Origin: Roseburia sp.
Lineage (GTDB): Bacteria > Bacillota > Clostridia > Lachnospirales > Lachnospiraceae
Direction of reading: 5' to 3'
Assembly (NCBI GenBank): GCA_022771695.1
Contig: JALEKJ010000057.1
Coordinates: forward strand, 1 to 64,000
DNA: 64,000 nt
Under the pieces are notes generated by a model that ran no database searches, had not been told where the DNA came from, and was given only the letters and a program-made list of their open reading frames with translations. Shown here piece by piece: positions 24,824 to 33,546 of this stretch (positions within the stretch are counted from its first letter, which is position 1; every line of letters begins with the position of its first letter). A program made the translations under genes and the position numbers.

Positions 24824-24856
24824 ACAGGGATACCATATGGCGGTATCCCTGTTTTT
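24824..24856 (+). terminator. intra-operon hairpin between binding protein and permeases
   Basis: ACAGGGATACC/GGTATCCCTGT stem (24824-24834 with 24842-24852), then five T. Likely a partial terminator or 3' stabiliser that favours the binding-protein transcript. Confidence 0.75.
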
Positions 24857-24900
24857 ACGGTAGTTGTCATAACTGCCATTAGAAAATTAGGAGGTTTTCC

Positions 24901-26295
24901 ATGAGTATTCGGAAGAATAAAAAAGAGGCTCATTATTCCAAACCTGCAGATGCCAGCGTTATTGATGCTTTAGTGAAGGGAAATATCATTACAAAGCTTT
25001 CATTTGTGATTTGTGGTTTTGGTAATATTGTAAATAAGCAGTTTGTCAGAGGTTTGGCTTTTCTGGCATTAGAAGTCGGATATCTGATGTATATGATTTC
25101 TTTTGGTATTGGTGCATTGGGGGATTTTGTAACACTCGGTACCGTAGAGCAGGGGCAGGTATATAATGAAGCATTGGGAATTTATGAATATTCTACGGGT
25201 GATAACTCGATGCTTTGTCTGTTGTATGGTGTCATTACACTTTTTTTGACAGCGGCGATGCTATTTATCGCATGTATGTCGGTTAAGAGTGCCTATTGTA
25301 CACAGTTCCGGAAGGAAAAGGGAATGTTAGTTCCGAAATTCCGCGATGACTTGCGTTCATTGAAGGAAGAAAATCTGCATGCGCTCCTTTTGACGCTTCC
25401 GATTATTGGAATTATCACTTTTACAATCGTACCGCTGGTATTTATGATTTTGATTGCATTTACCAGCTACGACAGAGATCATCAGCCACCGGGAAAATTA
25501 TTTGACTGGGTGGGACTTGATAATTTTGCGGCGATGTTTCAGCAGGGAAGTAAGCTGGCATCCACTTTCTGGCCGGTTTTAGGCTGGACTTTAATTTGGG
25601 CAGTAGTAGCGACGATATCCTGCTATATTTTTGGCTTGCTTCTGGCGCTTCTAATTAACCGTAAGGGCACCAGATTTAAGGGTTTCTGGAGATTTATGTT
25701 TGTATTGTCCATCGCGGTGCCACAGTTTGTTTCCTTACTTAGTATGAGAACAATTTTCAACACTAACGGTCCGGTAAACGTATTGCTTCGTACATTTGGC
25801 TTTATCGGTGCGACAGAGTCCATCCCATTTTTTACGGATGCTACTTTGGCGAAGATTACGATTATCGTTGTCAATCTGTGGATTGGTATTCCGTATACCA
25901 TGTTATCCACAACCGGTATTTTACAGAATATTCCTGCAGAATTATATGAGGCAGCAAAGATTGACGGTGCGAATGCATTTACAATCTTCCGAAAGATTAC
26001 GCTTCCTTACATGGTATTTGTCATGACACCGAACCTGATTACTTCCTTTACCGGTAATATCAACAACTTCAATGTTATCTTCCTGTTATCGGGAGGAGGC
26101 CCTGATACGTTGGATTACTATTTTGCAGGAAAGACAGACTTGTTGGTTACCTGGCTGTACCGACTTACGATTACGCAGAAGGATTACAACCTGGGTGCCG
26201 TTATCGGTATTTTGACATTTGTTGTCTTAGCGGTTGTGTCACTAATAACCTACCGGCGTACCGGGTCTTATAAAGATGAGGGGGCGTTCCAATAA
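24901..26295 (+). CDS. maltodextrin-type ABC transporter permease (MalF-like)
   Basis: 464 aa with about eight membrane segments. The N-terminal ~150 residues carry extra membrane helices and an outer loop, as in MalF proteins of clostridia. The cytoplasmic EAA loop EAAKIDGANAFTIFRKITLP is at ~355-375. It forms the channel with the next protein. AGGAGG precedes the ATG. The stop overlaps the start of the next gene by one base (TAATG). No ATPase gene is nearby, so a shared MsmK/MalK-type ATPase encoded elsewhere is probably used. Confidence 0.9.
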   Translation: MSIRKNKKEAHYSKPADASVIDALVKGNIITKLSFVICGFGNIVNKQFVRGLAFLALEVGYLMYMISFGIGALGDFVTLGTVEQGQVYNEALGIYEYSTGDNSMLCLLYGVITLFLTAAMLFIACMSVKSAYCTQFRKEKGMLVPKFRDDLRSLKEENLHALLLTLPIIGIITFTIVPLVFMILIAFTSYDRDHQPPGKLFDWVGLDNFAAMFQQGSKLASTFWPVLGWTLIWAVVATISCYIFGLLLALLINRKGTRFKGFWRFMFVLSIAVPQFVSLLSMRTIFNTNGPVNVLLRTFGFIGATESIPFFTDATLAKITIIVVNLWIGIPYTMLSTTGILQNIPAELYEAAKIDGANAFTIFRKITLPYMVFVMTPNLITSFTGNINNFNVIFLLSGGGPDTLDYYFAGKTDLLVTWLYRLTITQKDYNLGAVIGILTFVVLAVVSLITYRRTGSYKDEGAFQ

Positions 26296-27146
26296 TGAAA
26301 TCAAAGAAATTTATTGTCAATTCCGCATGCCATGTTTTATTGGCGGTGCTTAGTTTTATATGGGTACTCCCTATATTTTACGTAATACTGACTTCTTTCC
26401 GTAAAGAAGGTGGCTCGTATAAGAGCTACATCTGGCCGAGAGGATTTACACTGGACAATTATAAAAATCTGTTCGAGGGTGGAAGCCAGATCAATTTTAA
26501 CAGATGGTTTTTGAACACACTGATTGTAGCGATTTTCAGTACACTTATTTCCGCATTTTTCGTATTGTGTGTTTCATATGTAATGAGCCGTCTGCGGTTT
26601 AAAATGAGAAAACCGTTTTTGAACATTGCATTGATTTTAGGAATGTTCCCGGGATTTATGTCCATGATTGCAATCTACTATATCTTAAAGGGTATGGGAT
26701 TCTTAGAGACAGGAGTCTTAAAGCAGGTGGCGCTTGTCATGGTATATTCGGGAGGAGCCGGACTGGGCTTTTATATGGCGAAGGGCTTTTTCGATACGAT
26801 TCCGATGAGTATTGACGAAGCGGCATATATCGACGGGGCGACAAAGTGGGATACGTTTATCCATGTGACGATTCCGATGTCTAAGCCAATCATTACCTAT
26901 ACCTTGATTACGACGTTTATGGCTCCTTGGGTAGATTATATTTTTGCAAAGATTATCATGGGAAATGATATCAAATACTATACGATTGCAATTGGTCTGT
27001 GGACCATGCTTGAAAAAGAGTATGTGGAGTACTACTATACACAGTTCTATGCAGGTTGTGTCATCATATCGATTCCGATTGCGATTCTGTTTATGATTAC
27101 GCAGAAATGCTATGTAGAGGGTGTTGCAGGAGCAGTAAAAGGTTAG
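26295..27146 (+). CDS. maltodextrin-type ABC transporter permease (MalG-like)
   Basis: 283 aa with six membrane segments and the EAA loop EAAYIDGATKWDTFIHVTIP (~175-195). It is the second half of the sugar channel. Translation is coupled to the preceding gene by the TAATG overlap. The pullulanase start lies 24 bases downstream, so transport and degradation genes share a transcript. The usual partner of the MalF-like protein; substrate inferred as maltodextrins. Confidence 0.9.
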   Translation: MKSKKFIVNSACHVLLAVLSFIWVLPIFYVILTSFRKEGGSYKSYIWPRGFTLDNYKNLFEGGSQINFNRWFLNTLIVAIFSTLISAFFVLCVSYVMSRLRFKMRKPFLNIALILGMFPGFMSMIAIYYILKGMGFLETGVLKQVALVMVYSGGAGLGFYMAKGFFDTIPMSIDEAAYIDGATKWDTFIHVTIPMSKPIITYTLITTFMAPWVDYIFAKIIMGNDIKYYTIAIGLWTMLEKEYVEYYYTQFYAGCVIISIPIAILFMITQKCYVEGVAGAVKG

Positions 27147-27169
27147 GAAAAAAAATTTGGAGAAAAGTT

Positions 27170-29194
27170 GTGAAAACTGATAGATATATTCGATATGACA
27201 AAGAGTTTGATGCAAGATACGAATATACCGGCAATGATTTAGGAGTGACTTGTAATAAAGAGGGCACCATATTTAAAGTATGGTGCCCTCTTGCTGACGG
27301 GGTAACTTTACATCTATATACTGCCGATAATTCTGGACTTTATCAGACGCATGGATTGATACCGGGAGAAAAAGGGACATGGACGTGGGAGACGACAGAA
27401 TGTCTCCATGGCATGTATTACGATTATACCGTATACAGAGACGGCGAGGCGACGACGACAGCGGATCCGTATGCGGTGGCCTGTGGATGTAACGGTGTAC
27501 GCAGTATGGTTGTCGATTTAAGCAGGACGAATCCGGAAGGATTTTTGGAGGAGAAAGCGCCTGCTTTACAGACAGAAAACGTGTTATATGAGCTTCACAT
27601 CAAGGATTTTTCGTATGATGCGGACAGCGGGGTTCCAAAGGAGTACCGCGGAAAGTACAAGGCGTTTACCGTACAGGGAACAAACGGCAGCTATCCGACC
27701 TGTGTGGAACATTTAAAGAACCTGGGAATTACTCACGTACATCTGCTTCCGGCGTATGATTTCGGTTCGGTAGACGAGGCCGGAGATGACAGCCAGTTCA
27801 ACTGGGGATACGATCCGCTCAATTATAATGTGCCGGAGGGGTCTTATGCGACAGACCCACATGACGGCACGGTAAGAATCCGCGAGTTTAAGGAAATGGT
27901 ACAGGCGCTGCACAAAAACGGAATTCGTGTGGTTATGGACGTCGTATATAATCATACCTATGCGCCGGATTCCTGGTTGGAGCGGATGGTGCCGGGATAT
28001 TATAACCGCCGTAAACCGGACGGAACATACGCGAACGGTTCCTGCTGTGGAAGCGATATTGCAGCGGGAAGAGCGATGGTGGACAATTATATTGTCGATT
28101 CCGTTTTATATTGGGCGAAAGAATATCATATTGACGGATTTCGCTTTGACCTGATGGGACTTTTGACCGTAGAATTGATGAACCGCATTCGTAAGGAACT
28201 GGATGCTGTTTACGGAAAAGGGGAAAAGATTCTCTACGGAGAACCTTGGAGAGCGGATGAGTCGCCGATGGAAGAGGGAACAAGGCCTGTATTAAAAGAG
28301 AATGTCTCCTATTTGGATGATGGAATTGCCGTATTCTGTGATGCAACCAGAGACGTGATTAAGGGGCATGTGTTCTACGAAGAGGAACCGGGATTTGTAA
28401 ACGGTGGAACCGGTCTTGAGGAAAAAGTCTTGGATGCGGCAAACGGATGGGTTGGCTCATCCTTGACCACGGAAGGATTTGCACCGAGAAGCTGTTCGCA
28501 GGTAGTAAACTATACTTCTGCCCATGACAATTTTACCTTGTGGGATAAACTGGTTATCACGATGCATGAAGGAACCGGTAAAAACAATGAATATTGCGAA
28601 GATGCAGCAGTTCCATGCGATGAGAAGGTTTTTGAGACCCGCTTTGAAGATGTGGTGCGTGCGAATAAGCTGGCAGCACTGATGTACTTTACGTTCCAGG
28701 GACATATCTTTTTACAGGCAGGTGAGGAATTCGGAAGAACAAAGCTTGGAGACAGCAACAGTTTCCGTTCTGCACCGACAGAGAATATGCTTCGCTGGCA
28801 TCAGACTGTCGAGTATGCGGATTTACTCTCCTATTATCAGGGACTGATTCGACTTCGCAAGAAGCTTCCGGGCTTGTACGATAAATCGGCAAGTGCCAAA
28901 GAACGTATTACCAACCGTACGATTCACGGAGAGGGCGTAGTGTCTTTCCAAGTGGATAATGGTTCCGATAAAAGGGAACCGTATGAGCGGCTATTTATAA
29001 CGTATAATGCGTCTGACAGCGAGGCACATCTTCCTTTACCGGAGGGCGAATGGGTGGTTCTCGTCGATGATACGGATGCAGATTGTGAAAAAACAGTAAC
29101 ATTTGTAGAGAAAGTGGCGGAAACCGGAAGTATGGCAGACAGAAAATTTGCAGTACCGGCGCTTAGTGGAATGATATTAGCAAAAATCAGTTAG
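27170..29194 (+). CDS. pulA: intracellular type I pullulanase (GH13)
   Basis: 674 aa from a GTG start at 27170 with GGAG seven bases upstream; the longer open frame runs back into the permease gene and is rejected. Domains: CBM48 (~15-110), GH13 barrel (~135-560), C-terminal beta domain. The pullulanase motif FNWGYDPLNYNVPEGSY is present. Catalytic residues are nucleophile D327 (GFRFDLMG), acid E358 (YGEPW) and D453 (SAHDN). It cuts alpha-1,6 links in imported branched dextrins. With no signal peptide it acts in the cytoplasm, unlike the secreted paralogue at 33547-36243. Confidence 0.9.
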   Translation: MKTDRYIRYDKEFDARYEYTGNDLGVTCNKEGTIFKVWCPLADGVTLHLYTADNSGLYQTHGLIPGEKGTWTWETTECLHGMYYDYTVYRDGEATTTADPYAVACGCNGVRSMVVDLSRTNPEGFLEEKAPALQTENVLYELHIKDFSYDADSGVPKEYRGKYKAFTVQGTNGSYPTCVEHLKNLGITHVHLLPAYDFGSVDEAGDDSQFNWGYDPLNYNVPEGSYATDPHDGTVRIREFKEMVQALHKNGIRVVMDVVYNHTYAPDSWLERMVPGYYNRRKPDGTYANGSCCGSDIAAGRAMVDNYIVDSVLYWAKEYHIDGFRFDLMGLLTVELMNRIRKELDAVYGKGEKILYGEPWRADESPMEEGTRPVLKENVSYLDDGIAVFCDATRDVIKGHVFYEEEPGFVNGGTGLEEKVLDAANGWVGSSLTTEGFAPRSCSQVVNYTSAHDNFTLWDKLVITMHEGTGKNNEYCEDAAVPCDEKVFETRFEDVVRANKLAALMYFTFQGHIFLQAGEEFGRTKLGDSNSFRSAPTENMLRWHQTVEYADLLSYYQGLIRLRKKLPGLYDKSASAKERITNRTIHGEGVVSFQVDNGSDKREPYERLFITYNASDSEAHLPLPEGEWVVLVDDTDADCEKTVTFVEKVAETGSMADRKFAVPALSGMILAKIS

Positions 29195-29201
29195 TTCAGG
29201 T

Positions 29202-29231
29202 GGAGCAGACGATATTTCGTCTGCTTCACAT
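29202..29231 (+). other. intercistronic hairpin
   Basis: GTGGAGCAGACG/CGTCTGCTTCAC stem with a 6-base loop and no T run. It is more likely an mRNA-stability or processing element than a terminator. Confidence 0.5.
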
Positions 29232-29255
29232 ATATAGAAAAAGGAGAAAAGCGGC

Positions 29256-31196
29256 ATGAAATTTGTCTATGGCAAGCAGGACTTTAAGACATTTGAAAGA
29301 GGAGAAGAAAATTGTTACCTAATGACAAACGGTCTGGGTGGTTTCTCTTCCCTAAGTATGATAGGTTCTTGCAGTCGCAATGATCAGGCGGTGCTGATGG
29401 CATGCACACATGCACCGAATCACAGATATAATATGATTCACAGACTCTCTGAGACGCTAAACGTCGAAGGAAAAACCATATTTTTGTCCAGCCAGGATAT
29501 GCAGAATCGGATTGGAAGAGAAGATGGTTACCGGTATCAGACAAAGTTTACCTATGAGGATTATCCACAGTGGACCTATCTTGTGGAGGGGGTAGAGGTG
29601 ACGCGAACCCTTGCTCTGATGCAGGGGAAGAATACGGTGGGAATTTCCTATCATATTCGCAATCGTTCCATGTCTGAAGTTGTAATTCGAGTTACACCGC
29701 AGTTGCAATTTGTGCCGAAGGGACAGCGGTTGTCTGTGAAGCAGGAATTTACGATGTCGGATGAGAAGATCTGCGCGAACGGACAGACGTTGTATTATCG
29801 GACAAACGGAGTCTGTAAGCAGATACCGACCTATTTTTGTGAAAAAATGTACTATTCCGATGATGTCAAAGACGGAAAGATGGCGTTGGGACGTTGCGCG
29901 GCCAATCATGAGATTTCCTTCCTGGTAGAGGCTGACAGCGAGGGTACCTTGGAATTGGTGTACGGTATGGAAGCTGCTCTGCCGACCGTGGATGAGATTG
30001 TCCGCAGCGTGGTGGAATATCGGAACGCGTTGCGGGCACAGGCCGGATTTCAAGAGTCGATTCCACAGATGCTTGCGGTCAGTGCGAACCAATATATCTC
30101 TTACCGTGCTTCCACGGACGGAGAGACGATTTTGGCAGGATTCCCGTTTTTTGAGGATTGGGGAAGAGACACCATGATTTCTCTGCCGGGATGTTGTCTG
30201 GCAACCAGGCAGTTTGCTACGGCGGAAAGCATTTTAAAGACTTTTATGGCATATTGCAAAAAGGGACTGATGCCGAATCTTTTTCCGGAGGGAACTGAAA
30301 ATCCGGGCTACAATACCGTGGATGCGGCGCTTTTGTTTATTCTTACCGTGTATGAATACTACGAGCGGACAAAAAATGCAGAATTTGTAAAAAGTGCATA
30401 TCCTGTGATGAAGGATATTGTTGCATGGTATCAGAAGGGAACCGATTTTAATATTCATATGGACGAGGACGGCCTTATTGTGGCAGGAGAAGGATATGAC
30501 CAGGTGACATGGATGGACGTGCGCGTGGAGAATATTCTGCCTACCCCGCGCCACGGCAAGCCGGTGGAAATCAATGCATACTGGTACAATGCACTTCGCA
30601 TGATGGATATTTTCCGCAAATTTGACCCGGAAGACACGTTTGATTATGCTGCGCTGGCAGAAAAAGTGTGCAATAGTTTTCGTGCGCAGTTCTGGAATGA
30701 AAAAGCAAGCTGCTTAAAGGATGTGATATCCGGCACTGCGGCAGACGAACAGATTCGTTGTAATCAGATTTGGGCGGTCTCGCTACCGTTTTCATTACTT
30801 CCGGAGGAAAAGGAAAAGCAGGTGGTAGAGACGGTATACCGCAAATTGTATACACCGTACGGTCTGCGTACGCTTGACCCGGCAGACGCGCAGTTCCATC
30901 CGTTTTACGGAGGTGCGCAGTTAGACCGTGATTTGGCATACCATCAGGGAACGGTGTGGACATTCCCGATGGGAGCCTATTATCTGGCATACCTAAAGGT
31001 GCATGGATATTCCGAAGAGGCAAAAGCCTATGTGAAGGAGCAGCTTTCCGGTTTGGAGCCTGCATTGCGTGAGGGCTGCGTCGGCCAGCTTCCGGAAATT
31101 TATGACGGTGAGTATCCGATTGAGTCGAAAGGATGCTTTGCACAGGCATGGAGCGTCGGAGAAATTCTAAGAGTTTATGATATGCTGCGGAGTTAG
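29256..31196 (+). CDS. GH133 amylo-alpha-1,6-glucosidase (glycogen debranching enzyme)
   Basis: 646 aa. N-terminal GDE domain (~15-230, YLMTNGLGGFSSLSMIGSCSRNDQ) and C-terminal catalytic alpha/alpha barrel (~265-640) with LAGFPFFEDWGRDTMISLPG, MPNLFPEGTENPGYNTVDAAL and DQVTWMDVRV, typical of the archaeal/bacterial type (GDE_C). It removes single alpha-1,6 glucose stubs from branched dextrins or glycogen. AAAAGGAG precedes the ATG. It lies between the pullulanase and alpha-glucosidase genes, completing the cytoplasmic debranching set. Confidence 0.9.
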   Translation: MKFVYGKQDFKTFERGEENCYLMTNGLGGFSSLSMIGSCSRNDQAVLMACTHAPNHRYNMIHRLSETLNVEGKTIFLSSQDMQNRIGREDGYRYQTKFTYEDYPQWTYLVEGVEVTRTLALMQGKNTVGISYHIRNRSMSEVVIRVTPQLQFVPKGQRLSVKQEFTMSDEKICANGQTLYYRTNGVCKQIPTYFCEKMYYSDDVKDGKMALGRCAANHEISFLVEADSEGTLELVYGMEAALPTVDEIVRSVVEYRNALRAQAGFQESIPQMLAVSANQYISYRASTDGETILAGFPFFEDWGRDTMISLPGCCLATRQFATAESILKTFMAYCKKGLMPNLFPEGTENPGYNTVDAALLFILTVYEYYERTKNAEFVKSAYPVMKDIVAWYQKGTDFNIHMDEDGLIVAGEGYDQVTWMDVRVENILPTPRHGKPVEINAYWYNALRMMDIFRKFDPEDTFDYAALAEKVCNSFRAQFWNEKASCLKDVISGTAADEQIRCNQIWAVSLPFSLLPEEKEKQVVETVYRKLYTPYGLRTLDPADAQFHPFYGGAQLDRDLAYHQGTVWTFPMGAYYLAYLKVHGYSEEAKAYVKEQLSGLEPALREGCVGQLPEIYDGEYPIESKGCFAQAWSVGEILRVYDMLRS

Positions 31197-31238
31197 GTAA
31201 AAAATTTAGAAAGGAAAAGGGGTTACCCGGGTATCAGG

Positions 31239-33521
31239 ATGAATTTTGGAAAACTGCAGAATTATAAAATAGACGGACAGAAGGTAATTCTTAATTTTGA
31301 AAAAAAGCAAGCAACCGTGGAGGTGCTTACATCTCAGATTGTCAATGTATTCTGTGGATTGGAAAGCGACAGTCATGATTCTAAGGCGATTGAGGGAAAT
31401 AAGTCCGTTCCGGTTTCGATTGCAGTAGATGAAAAAGTGGATGGTCTTTGGATCGATACAGGGGCAGTGAAGGTCAGAGTCAGCGATGGCTTTTTTGTGG
31501 ACTTTTTTGATGCGGACGGAAACGAAGTGTGTATGGATTATCGCGAAGAGCGAAAGCCGTTAGAAGTCATCAGCCCGGAGGCAGAGAAGCTGCTCGCCGG
31601 TGAAGGGCATGAGGCATGGTGGAAACAGGAGCCGTTTGCGTTTGAAATCAGAAAAAAGATGCAGGGAACGGAGCACTTTTACGGTTTGGGTGATAAGACC
31701 GGTTTTTTGGATAAGCGCCATTACTGCTATGAGATGTGGAATACGGATAACCCTGCACCGCAGGTGGACTGTTTTAAGGCATTGTACAAGACGATTCCGT
31801 TCTTTATAACACTGACCGACACGCATTGCTATGGTCTTTTTATGGATAATACCTATAAATCAACCTTTAATATGGGACAGGAATCGGAAGCGTATTACTA
31901 TATCGGTACCACAGGAGGGAACTTGGACTATTACTATATCGCAGGGGAGTCCCTGCCGGAAATTCTCACGCAGTACACCTATCTGACCGGGACCTGTCCG
32001 TTGCCGCAGCGCTGGACCTTGGGCTATCATCAGTCCCGCTGGGGTTATATGACACAGGAAGATATGGAAGAGATTGCAAACGGAATGCGCGAGGGTGACA
32101 TTCCCTGTGATGCCATTCATTTTGACATCGATTATATGCAGAACTATAAGGTGTTTACCTGGAATGAAGCGCATTACCACGGTGATGCCAATGCTTATTT
32201 GCAGAAATTGTCTGCGCAGGGGTTCAAACCGGTTGTCATCAATGACCCGGGTGTAAAGGTGGAAAAAGGCTATACGGTTTACGAAGAAGGCGTAGAAAAC
32301 GGATACTTTGCAAAGACACCGGAGGGAGAGGTCTACATCAACGCGGTCTGGCCGGGAGATGCGGCGTTTCCGGACTTCGGAAAACCTGCCACAAGAAAAT
32401 GGTGGGGAGAAAACCAGAAGTTCCTGTTAGATAAGGGGGTTCGCGGTATCTGGAATGATATGAATGAGCCTGCAAGCTTTAACGGTCCGTTGCCGGATGA
32501 TGTTGTATTTACGGATGAGGATAAGGCCGCACCACATACCAAAATGCACAATGTATACGGACATCTGATGGCAAAAGCAGCCTATGAAGGGCTAAAAGAG
32601 CTGGACGGACGCAGACCGTTTGTCATTACAAGAGCCTGCTATGCCGGAAGTCAGAAGTATACGACTGCCTGGACCGGAGATAATCAAAGCATCTGGGCAC
32701 ATATCCAGATGGCAATCCCGCAGTTATGTAATCTTGGAATGTCCGGCATGCCGTTTGTCGGAACGGATGTGGGAGGTTTCGGCTCGGATACGACGCCGGA
32801 GCTTTTGGCAAGATGGGTGCAGGTGGGCTGTTTTTCTCCGCTGTTTCGGAATCATTCCGCAATGGGCACCAGAAGACAGGAACCATGGCAGTTTGACGAA
32901 GAGATTATGGATATTTACCGAAAGTATGTGAAGCTTCGTTATCAGTGGATTCCGTATTTTTATGATTTGTTTTACGAAGAAGAGAAAACAGGTGCACCAA
33001 TCATTCGTCCACTGGTATTCCATTACGAAAAGGATGAGGTTGCAAAAACCTGTAACGACGAGTTCCTGCTGGGAGAGCGGATTTTGGTGGCACCGGTTGT
33101 CTATCCGGGTGTGACAAAGCGTATGGTGTATCTGCCGGAGGGTGAATGGTACGATTACTGGACGCACGAGAAGTATACCGGACAGACCTGGATGATTAAG
33201 GATGCACCGCTTGATGTATGTCCGATTTATGTGAAAGCGGGCAGCATTATTCCGATGATGGAGCCGATGTCCTATGTCGGTGAGAAGCCGCTCGATACAT
33301 TGATTCTGGATGTATATCCGGGAGAGGGGGCATGTGACCATTATCTGGATAACGGCGAGGACTTTGCTTACCGCGAAGGTGCGTACCATAAGTATCACTT
33401 CACGGTGGATGAAGCGGGGAATGTGCAGGGAACGATTGTACATGCCGGGTATGAGAAGCCGTATCAGAAGATTCTGGTGCGCAGGTTTGGAGAAGAAAGA
33501 GAGCTTAGAGCAGAAAGCTAA
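31239..33521 (+). CDS. GH31 alpha-glucosidase
   Basis: 760 aa, no signal peptide. N-terminal galactose-mutarotase-like domain (~1-245), barrel (~250-590), and beta domains. Catalytic nucleophile D407 lies in the GH31 signature GIWNDMNEPASFNG; HQSRWGYMTQ and VGTDVGGFG are also typical. It frees glucose from the non-reducing ends of malto- or isomalto-oligosaccharides in the cytoplasm. AGAAAGGAAAAGG is upstream, about 20 bases from the ATG. It finishes the breakdown begun by the pullulanase and GH133 enzyme. Confidence 0.9.
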   Translation: MNFGKLQNYKIDGQKVILNFEKKQATVEVLTSQIVNVFCGLESDSHDSKAIEGNKSVPVSIAVDEKVDGLWIDTGAVKVRVSDGFFVDFFDADGNEVCMDYREERKPLEVISPEAEKLLAGEGHEAWWKQEPFAFEIRKKMQGTEHFYGLGDKTGFLDKRHYCYEMWNTDNPAPQVDCFKALYKTIPFFITLTDTHCYGLFMDNTYKSTFNMGQESEAYYYIGTTGGNLDYYYIAGESLPEILTQYTYLTGTCPLPQRWTLGYHQSRWGYMTQEDMEEIANGMREGDIPCDAIHFDIDYMQNYKVFTWNEAHYHGDANAYLQKLSAQGFKPVVINDPGVKVEKGYTVYEEGVENGYFAKTPEGEVYINAVWPGDAAFPDFGKPATRKWWGENQKFLLDKGVRGIWNDMNEPASFNGPLPDDVVFTDEDKAAPHTKMHNVYGHLMAKAAYEGLKELDGRRPFVITRACYAGSQKYTTAWTGDNQSIWAHIQMAIPQLCNLGMSGMPFVGTDVGGFGSDTTPELLARWVQVGCFSPLFRNHSAMGTRRQEPWQFDEEIMDIYRKYVKLRYQWIPYFYDLFYEEEKTGAPIIRPLVFHYEKDEVAKTCNDEFLLGERILVAPVVYPGVTKRMVYLPEGEWYDYWTHEKYTGQTWMIKDAPLDVCPIYVKAGSIIPMMEPMSYVGEKPLDTLILDVYPGEGACDHYLDNGEDFAYREGAYHKYHFTVDEAGNVQGTIVHAGYEKPYQKILVRRFGEERELRAES

Positions 33522-33546
33522 AAAAATAAAAGGGGAAGGCATTTTT

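Noticed and set aside
24824-24856. Full operon end after the binding-protein gene
   Set aside because: The permeases follow directly without a promoter I could identify, so the hairpin is more likely a partial terminator.
27056-27169. Longer N-terminus of the intracellular pullulanase
   Set aside because: It overlaps the end of the MalG-like permease, has no ribosome site, and its residues do not resemble pullulanases; the GTG at 27170 has GGAG upstream.
33310-33546. Longer N-terminus of the secreted pullulanase
   Set aside because: It overlaps the GH31 gene in another frame and would bury the signal peptide.
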